From Arenicola marina (lineage: Eukaryota; Annelida; Polychaeta; Arenicolidae), in contig OZ025253.1 in NCBI GenBank assembly GCA_964019135.1, positions 11,909,059-11,973,058 on the forward strand: DNA of 64,000 bases, read 5' to 3'. This document shows positions 63,101 through 64,000 of this stretch, in pieces. The position numbers and the translations under genes are program-made. The stretch's first letter is position 1. Each line of letters starts with the position of its first letter. The notes beneath the pieces are model-generated. The model ran no database searches and was not told the DNA's origin. It saw only the letters and a list, made by a program, of their open reading frames with translations.

Positions 63101-63643
63101 CTTGGACAGAGGCGCATTTGTCCCATTATCCACGTAGCAGAAGGCCGGGTTGGATTATTGGTATTTACAGACGCGTGCATGTTGTCAAATCTTTTTCGAT
63201 TTTGTTTGTTGTTTTGTGTTATATATGTATCAGTATGTCCAAGGAACTCAACATCACCAGATAATAATAGAGTCCGAGGGCGAAGCAGTGTTATAAATCG
63301 AAATCCTATTGAACCAATAAACCATATAGATTCTGATCGCGATGCAGTCGGATCTGTTCTCGACGGAAGTGAATGATTCCTAAGCACCAGCTCCCGCGGT
63401 GTTTGTTATGGCTTCTGTAGCTGGTTTTGGCGTTATTAAGGCCACGTGGACGCAAAGTAAGAGATTTATGTATTTATTTTATTTCTGTTTCTCCCACACC
63501 TAGAGCTGACACACCACTTCAGCCAGTGCTGCGGAAAACACGTCACCTTGAAGAGTGGAGGGAGGTCCGCCGTGAGAACGACGGGCTACGACCACGGCCT
63601 CCTCTTCAGCGCCGAACCCCTCCGTACGGACGAGGTGTTTGAG
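25458..63643 (+). CDS. NEURL4: NEURL4 orthologue, partial gene (15 exons, continues past right edge)
   Basis: The exons join in frame into 837 residues without a stop. They form four complete neuralized homology repeats (NHR) and the start of a fifth. Each repeat shows the family pattern: FHxxxGxxxxLS, R-T-A-x-R, EFNNGVV, PLxxxxxFEVxID, [10 protein letters not shown], LDFPxTMTNxRxGTWMM, G-DRVGVMR, LHxYxNGVDQGxAA and VxAVxDLYGxxAQVT. From memory of the human protein, NHR1 ([24 protein letters not shown]) matches NEURL4 rather than NEURL1 or PDZRN, and six NHRs are expected in total. NEURL4 is known as a RING-less neuralized-family adaptor that binds HERC2 and acts at centrioles on CP110; that role is family knowledge, not visible here. 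Introns total about 35.7 kb against 2.5 kb of exon. The remaining NHR5-NHR6 exons should lie to the right. Start-codon choice is less certain than the exons. Confidence 0.93.
25620..27729 (+). other. NEURL4 intron 1
   Basis: 2.1 kb, mostly AT-rich unique sequence with donor GTACAT and acceptor TTTCAG. It contains the palindromic MITE at 25728-25814 but, unlike most other introns here, no minisatellite. Confidence 0.7.
25728..25814 (-). mobile_element. Palindromic MITE, copy 1 (intron 1)
   Basis: Outer ends TTTCACGTACATAGTTTAGC and TGCGTTCGTGAAATCCGCCA enclose inverted AGCCGGCTA / CGGCTAAA motifs. On the - strand it begins GTGGCGGATTTCACGAACGC, identical to the start of the copy at 50.4 kb. 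This copy has a shorter middle. Confidence 0.65.
27730..27921 (+). CDS. NEURL4: NEURL4 exon 2: middle of NHR1
   Basis: 64 codons in phase 0 between acceptor TTTCAG and donor GTAAGG. It reads [11 protein letters not shown], then DFPTSATGF, a [10 protein letters not shown] segment, EYGQDLDHL, and ends EGDR. The VNSW and YGQDLD features are the closest match to NEURL4 NHR1. A 138-bp tandem array begins within a few tens of bases after the donor. Confidence 0.93.
27950..28762 (+). repeat. 138-bp tandem array with dimeric order (intron 2)
   Basis: Marker GGGATCTGGACGAAGG occurs at 28113, 28251, 28389, 28527 and 28665, exactly 138 bases apart. A degenerate first unit starts near 27935, close to the exon 2 donor. 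Two unit types alternate: one with ACATGGTTTGG and CTACATAGATAACTATG, the other with ACACAGTTTGG and CTTCATAGATAAGTATG. The true repeat is therefore a 276-bp dimer. The 260-codon open frame is a by-product (138 = 46 codons). Confidence 0.95.
28940..29525 (+). repeat. 34/45-bp minisatellite (intron 2, acceptor side)
   Basis: Units of GGTCATTGTTAGACCAATGT plus TTATGTCTCGCAGA, some with an extra 11 bases (CTTGTGTCTCG). Many units contain TCTCGCAG or TCTGACAG, which look like weak acceptors, and the true exon 3 acceptor TTTCCTGTAG follows 50 bases after the last unit. Confidence 0.9.
29574..29736 (+). CDS. NEURL4: NEURL4 exon 3: end of NHR1
   Basis: 163 bases, entering in phase 0 and leaving in phase 1. 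It reads [27 protein letters not shown], and [16 protein letters not shown], then HSREQ before donor GTTAGT. The last bases (CAGCAGGGAACAAG) together with the donor are the seed of the 21-bp minisatellite that follows. Confidence 0.93.
29722..30440 (+). repeat. 21-bp donor-bearing minisatellite (intron 3)
   Basis: The unit GCAGCAGGGAACAAGGTTAG plus one base is a copy of the end of exon 3 with its GTTAGT donor. About 30 units follow, decaying to the right. Period 21 keeps short frames open. Confidence 0.95.
30544..30755 (+). CDS. NEURL4: NEURL4 exon 4: linker and start of NHR2
   Basis: 212 bases, phase 1 to phase 0, between acceptor CTTTGCAG and donor GTTGGT. A linker [17 protein letters not shown] leads into [20 protein letters not shown], then [15 protein letters not shown] and DDEMFE. 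The intron after F-E is in the same position and phase as after exon 15 in NHR5. Confidence 0.93.
30847..30950 (+). repeat. Dispersed repeat, copy B (NEURL4 intron 4)
   Basis: This copy begins CCACGAAATGTATTATTGTA and shares GAGTAAT, GTGAGCTA, CTGAAACAATGG and CTAGCATG with the copy at the left edge of the window. Both ends of the match fade gradually, so the element boundaries are unclear. Confidence 0.6.
31141..32958 (+). repeat. 40-bp minisatellite running into an acceptor (intron 4)
   Basis: About 45 units with GTGTCTCTGCCGTTCAAGCA, GTACCCGCTGACGCCGCTGC. Many units vary at fixed sites (TATCCGC, CGTTGTG, TTCGAG). Units with TTCGAGCAG are confined to the last ~530 bases beside exon 5. The exon 5 acceptor TCTCTGCTTGCAG|ATCCGC is a diverged unit. 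Confidence 0.95.
32965..33076 (+). CDS. NEURL4: NEURL4 exon 5: NHR2 core
   Basis: 112 bases, phase 0 to phase 1. Reads [38 protein letters not shown]. The acceptor (CTGCTTGCAG) is the last, diverged unit of a 40-bp minisatellite that fills most of intron 4. The donor is GTAAGG. Confidence 0.93.
33555..33650 (-). repeat. tRNA-like fragment with two box-B motifs (intron 5)
   Basis: On the - strand CTTGGGTTCGAGTCC and, 40 bases later, GTTGTGGGTTCAAGTCCCC both fit the pol III B box. No clear A box accompanies them, so this is at most a decayed SINE or a tandem of 3' tRNA halves. Confidence 0.3.
34857..35125 (+). repeat. 39-bp minisatellite with palindromic core (intron 5)
   Basis: Seven units of TGACCTAATAAGGTCATTTA, GTGTTGTCAGAATAAAGGG. 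The core TGACCTAATAAGGTCA is an inverted repeat with a 4-base loop. The 13-codon period gives a false open frame. Confidence 0.95.
35619..35707 (+). CDS. NEURL4: NEURL4 exon 6: NHR2, short exon
   Basis: 89 bases, phase 1 to phase 0, between acceptor CTCTCTCAG and donor GTAAGG. It reads [15 protein letters not shown], then [10 protein letters not shown], aligning to the [19 protein letters not shown] part of the other NHRs. The short length and exact phase fit make this exon convincing. Confidence 0.9.
35723..38035 (+). repeat. 27-bp minisatellite (intron 6)
   Basis: About 85 units of GCTGCCTCCTTAAAGAGGGC, ATCCATT, starting only 15 bases after the exon 6 donor. The 27-base (9-codon) period leaves long frames open, up to 757 codons on the + strand and 499 on the -. 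They have no start context, no splice logic and no protein family, so they are not genes. Blocks of several units recur (35905-36070 and 36325-36490), showing higher-order copying. Confidence 0.96.
38499..38781 (+). CDS. NEURL4: NEURL4 exon 7: end of NHR2 and inter-domain linker
   Basis: 283 bases, phase 0 to phase 1. It reads [51 protein letters not shown] proline-rich linker and a short helix-like stretch ([18 protein letters not shown]) follow. The acceptor is GCCGCTAG and the donor GTGCGT. It keeps the NHR ending motif V-DLYG. Confidence 0.93.
38874..40195 (+). repeat. 36-bp minisatellite (intron 7)
   Basis: About 37 units of CTGATTGACAATGTACTCCT, GAGTGACTATCTAGCC. Early units carry ATATACTCC and late units GACTCTCTAGCCC. 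Period 36 gives a false 259-codon frame. A short CTGTATGACAATGTATG tandem at 40244-40303 leads to the exon 8 acceptor. Confidence 0.96.
40320..40419 (+). CDS. NEURL4: NEURL4 exon 8: start of NHR3
   Basis: 100 bases, phase 1 to phase 2. Reads [33 protein letters not shown], with the NHR start (FHPHCG, RTAHR). It ends CCGACCCAA before donor GTGAGT. This exon end plus donor is repeated about 31 more times through intron 8. Confidence 0.92.
40403..42770 (+). repeat. Donor-bearing C-rich minisatellite (intron 8)
   Basis: The junction CCGACCCAA|GTGAGT of exon 8 recurs about 31 times. Units of variable length (about 40-120 bases) are filled with CACCCCTCACCGCCCA-type sequence. Unit variants (CCGCCCACCGACC versus CCGCCCCCCGACC) and long duplicated blocks (41640-41825 resembles 42058-42240) show stepwise expansion. 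Confidence 0.96.
42834..43101 (+). CDS. NEURL4: NEURL4 exon 9: NHR3 core
   Basis: 268 bases, phase 2 to phase 0, after acceptor CTCTCTCCAG. It reads [56 protein letters not shown], then [10 protein letters not shown], and donor GTAAGG. Here the introns after F-E and after RSG found in NHR2 are absent, so one exon does the work of three. Its last ~35 bases with donor recur five times downstream. Confidence 0.94.
43070..43440 (+). repeat. Donor-bearing tandem repeat of exon 9 end (intron 9)
   Basis: GTGTACGGCCAGAACCTGGA, CCGGCTGAAGGTAAGGGTGA recurs five times after the true junction (near 43129, 43211, 43283, 43345 and 43410). Spacers of G-rich sequence separate the copies. The copies retain an intact AAG|GTAAGG donor. 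Confidence 0.95.
43560..44790 (+). repeat. 25-bp G-rich minisatellite (intron 9)
   Basis: About 49 units of GTACAAGGGTAGGGTGGGGA, AGGGT. Each unit has four runs of three or four G separated by one or two bases, a strong G-quadruplex pattern on the coding strand. All three - strand frames stay open as proline-rich 25-residue repeats, which are by-products. Confidence 0.96.
44791..46205 (+). other. NEURL4 intron 9, unique-looking part
   Basis: No coding signal. A direct duplication (GATTGGGTAAAAAAAAAGGG and GATTGAGTAAAAAAAAAGGG) lies at 45197-45240. GTTGACACAT triplets lie at 45481-45535. A pair of inverted CTCF-like motifs lies at 45958-46008. Confidence 0.55.
45958..46008. promoter_or_regulatory. 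Pair of CTCF-like motifs in opposite orientation
   Basis: CCACTAGATGGTGCC on the + strand and, 20-odd bases on, GACGCCATCTGCTGG (read on the - strand CCAGCAGATGGCGTC). Each differs by one position from the CCASNAGRKGGCRS consensus. Motif evidence only. Confidence 0.3.
46206..46428 (+). mobile_element. tRNA-derived SINE, copy 2 (NEURL4 intron 9)
   Basis: Same family as 11295-11566: CGATAGCTCGGTGGGTTAGA, CTGGTCGCCTGAGAGCCT, GTCTGTGTGGTCGCAGGATA and the GGGGACATGGCTCCACTCTC body. Compared with copy 1 it lacks about 25 bases that include box B, and it carries a longer CACTCTCATTCAGTGCTC segment. It should therefore be transcriptionally dead. Confidence 0.75.
46846..48152 (+). mobile_element. 5'-truncated LINE (L1/Tx1-like) with target duplication
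   Basis: Flanked by exact 13-base duplications ATGCCGTATGACA (46833-46845 and 48153-48165). The 3' end is a pure A-run of over 30 bases after AATAAA. About 393 codons of uninterrupted frame (46845-48026) hold the C-terminal part of an ORF2-type protein. It ends with a zinc-knuckle-like C-x2-C-x8-H-x4-C ([18 protein letters not shown]), as in the zf-RVT region after reverse transcriptase. Endonuclease and the RT catalytic core are missing through truncation at insertion. The intact frame and clean duplication mean a recent insertion into NEURL4 intron 9, sense strand. Confidence 0.85.
48596..48800 (+). mobile_element. tRNA-derived SINE, second family, copy 1 (intron 9)
   Basis: CCCTAGCTCAGCTGGTAAGC (box A) and GGTCGTGGCTTCAAACC (box B) are spaced as in a tRNA. 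A body with TTGTCGCGAGAGATTTCCTG follows. No 3' tail or target duplication is obvious. Confidence 0.6.
48970..50190 (+). mobile_element. Decayed LINE fragment, second family (CR1/L2-like tail)
   Basis: The first frame (48984-49301) resembles an RT thumb region, with [21 protein letters not shown] stop and a frameshift follow. A third open piece (49582-50055) has VRRWRENQ and a zinc-knuckle-like C-x2-C-x9-H-x4-C ([19 protein letters not shown]). The 3' end is a short ATTC tandem rather than poly-A, which fits CR1/L2-type elements. It is 5'-truncated and inactive. Flanking GTATATAGCCGGCTA motifs occur on both sides (48928 and 50210). Confidence 0.7.
50440..50565 (+). mobile_element. Palindromic MITE, copy 2 (intron 9)
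   Basis: Begins GTGGCGGATTTCACGAACGC and ends CGGCTAAACTATGTACGTAA. The two halves are imperfect inverted copies around TTTAGCCG. It shares GACTACGGGGCTTAG-type and GGCGATTTT motifs with the intron 1 copy, in opposite orientation. Confidence 0.65.
50607..50795 (+). mobile_element. tRNA-derived SINE, second family, copy 2 (intron 9)
   Basis: CCCTAGCCCTGGTGGGCTGC, GTTGTGGGTTCGAAGCC (box B) and CATCGTCGCGGGAGGGTTCG align to the element at 48.6-48.8 kb. It ends within about 15 bases of the NEURL4 exon 10 acceptor, so its tail supplies part of the branch/pyrimidine region. Confidence 0.5.
50810..50972 (+). CDS. NEURL4: NEURL4 exon 10: end of NHR3
   Basis: 163 bases, phase 0 to phase 1. It reads [54 protein letters not shown]. 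The acceptor is GACTTTCAG and the donor GTGAGT. The same length and phases as exon 3 support modular duplication. A 9.3-kb minisatellite starts directly at this donor. Confidence 0.94.
50973..60243 (+). repeat. 43-bp donor-like minisatellite, 9.3 kb (intron 10)
   Basis: About 215 units of GTCAGTGTATAGCCGGCAGG, GTCAGTGACTGTATCTGTGT, AGG start exactly at the exon 10 donor (GCAGG|GTGAGTGGCTGTAT). Each unit has two halves of 20 and 23 bases, both opening AGG|GTCAGTG. Rare variants (ACAGTATATGTGTAGGGTGA, TATAGTCGGC, GTATCGGTG) recur in the same order at about 53.4, 54.1, 56.3 and 57.1 kb, so blocks of up to about 3 kb were duplicated. It ends abruptly 150 bases before exon 11. Confidence 0.97.
60392..60634 (+). 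CDS. NEURL4: NEURL4 exon 11: first half of NHR4
   Basis: 243 bases, entering in phase 1 and leaving in phase 1, after acceptor CTCCCTGCCAG. Reads [78 protein letters not shown]. The donor is GTCAGT, the same variant as the decoy sites in intron 10. The usual SIEIG is SIEAG here, and EFNNGVV is EFNDAIV, so NHR4 is the most diverged copy seen. Confidence 0.92.
60726..60841 (+). pseudogene. Tandem duplicate of the end of exon 11 with donor (intron 11)
   Basis: This copies 60553-60668: CCGGCCGCTCAGG, ACAACGAGCTGTTTGAGGTC, CGCTGGTCCGGGTCCATAGA, GGCTG|GTCAGTGCC. It has a few differences, including ATG to AGG (EKMVD to EKRVD). It has no acceptor of its own and lies past an in-frame TAG, so it is an exon remnant. 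It shows the first step of the junction duplication seen fully grown in other introns. Confidence 0.9.
61189..61267 (+). CDS. NEURL4: NEURL4 exon 12: NHR4, short exon
   Basis: 79 bases, phase 1 to phase 2. It reads [25 protein letters not shown], matching the LDFPxTMTNxRxGTWMM block. The acceptor GCGATGCAG lacks a good pyrimidine tract, so the exon rests mainly on its peptide and exact phase fit with exons 11 and 13. The donor is GTGAGC. Confidence 0.88.
61623..61637 (-). promoter_or_regulatory. CTCF-like motif (intron 12)
   Basis: Read on the - strand, CCAGTAGAGGGCAGC fits CCASNAGRKGGCRS at every position. Motif evidence only, in a lineage where binding is not established. Confidence 0.35.
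61697..61756 (+). repeat. Direct duplication carrying CCAGATGGCGCCAC (intron 12)
   Basis: Two adjacent copies of CACCAGATGGCGCCACTGCT, CACATCT. The same CACCAGATGGCGCCAC occurs again at 63060-63075 in intron 14. The motif is close to a CTCF core but also palindromic around GGCGCC. Confidence 0.8.
61880..62049 (+). CDS. NEURL4: NEURL4 exon 13: NHR4
   Basis: 170 bases, phase 2 to phase 1, after acceptor CCTATGCAG. It reads [58 protein letters not shown], then donor GTCAGT. The NHR core [13 protein letters not shown] is clear. The intron lies inside the last NHR strand, a position not used in NHR1-3. Confidence 0.92.
62265..62906 (+). repeat. 38-bp acceptor-bearing minisatellite (intron 13)
   Basis: About 16 units of TGTTACAG|ATGTGTACGC, AGTGATTGACCTGTACTGAA. 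Each is a copy of the exon 14 acceptor with the first 26 bases of the exon. Every upstream unit has TGA directly after CTGTAC, where the true exon continues GGCCAG. Confidence 0.96.
62907..63041 (+). CDS. NEURL4: NEURL4 exon 14: end of NHR4
   Basis: 135 bases, phase 1 to phase 1. Reads [20 protein letters not shown], then linker [18 protein letters not shown], and donor GTATGT. Its acceptor and first 26 bases are copied about 16 times in tandem just upstream. The true exon is the only copy that continues into GGCCAGTGCGC. Confidence 0.92.
63504..63643 (+). CDS. NEURL4: NEURL4 exon 15: start of NHR5
   Basis: 140 bases, phase 1 to phase 0, after acceptor CCCACACCTAG. Reads [47 protein letters not shown], then donor GTCAGT. 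This is the first third of a fifth NHR, and the rest must lie beyond the right edge. Confidence 0.9.
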
Positions 63644-64000
63644 GTCAGTGCCCTCTAGGGGGGTGGGGGGGGAGGGAGGGATGGTCGTTGAGAACCACGG
63701 GCGACTGGGGGGGGGGGGTGGTGGGGGGTGTATCCTCCTTCCAACAAGCGCGGCAACCAACCTTCAGTATCCAGCCTTATCCAGTGTGGTATATTTCTGC
63801 AGTAAGCGGATTATAATTGAACATTTTATCCGTCTGATAAAATTATAATTGAAGGCTTTATTCATTAAACATTCCTGTTTCATTCCTCGTGGCGGTTCCT
63901 CGTCCTGGGGATCGTTTCACTAAGAGTTGCGAGCTGGTAACCGTATCTTTTACATGCTAATTTAACGACGGATCGTAACTTTACGAGCAACGGAAATGAG
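63644..64000 (+). other. Start of NEURL4 intron 15
   Basis: Donor GTCAGT, then G-rich runs (63658-63730) and AT-rich sequence to the window end. No further exon is visible. Confidence 0.7.

Overview
This is eukaryotic, metazoan DNA. It has split coding exons with GT-AG introns, LINEs, tRNA-derived SINE-like repeats, small inverted-repeat transposons and a very large amount of minisatellite DNA. The one gene I can identify firmly is a NEURL4 (neuralized-like protein 4) orthologue on the + strand. Fifteen exons between 25458 and 63643 encode 837 residues: NHR domains 1 to 4 complete and the start of NHR5. The gene runs off the right edge. The style (compact exons, G/C homopolymers, tandem repeats at most introns, many MITEs) suggests a marine invertebrate. 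I lean weakly to amphioxus (Branchiostoma), because I recall, unverified, reports of minisatellites spanning splice junctions there. Sequence alone does not settle the species.

Layout. 1-25457 is gene-poor. It holds dispersed repeats, MITEs and SINE-like copies, and minisatellites at 4.2, 11.9-12.8, 13.1-13.9 and 16.8-19.8 kb, the last interrupted by a hAT-like element with a clean 8-bp target duplication. Two isolated coding signals lie there: a THAP-like first exon on the - strand near 9.1-9.2 kb, and an unassigned exon-like stretch at 24284-24403. 25458-63643 is NEURL4: about 2.5 kb of exon and about 35.7 kb of intron, of which roughly 21 kb is tandem repeat. Intron 9 also carries two LINE fragments (46.8-48.2 and 49.0-50.2 kb), SINE-like copies and a palindromic MITE.

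The most striking observation is that at least seven introns carry tandem arrays seeded at an exon-intron junction. Introns 3, 8, 9 and 10 repeat the 5' donor. Intron 11 duplicates the exon end plus donor once. Intron 13 repeats the 3' acceptor with the first bases of exon 14. Intron 4 has an array that runs into the acceptor. Each true splice site therefore sits beside one to several hundred look-alikes. In the arrays I read through, using a decoy would bring in a stop codon almost at once. The introns separating NHR modules are all phase 1, so each NHR is a symmetric exon cassette, as expected for a protein built by tandem module duplication.
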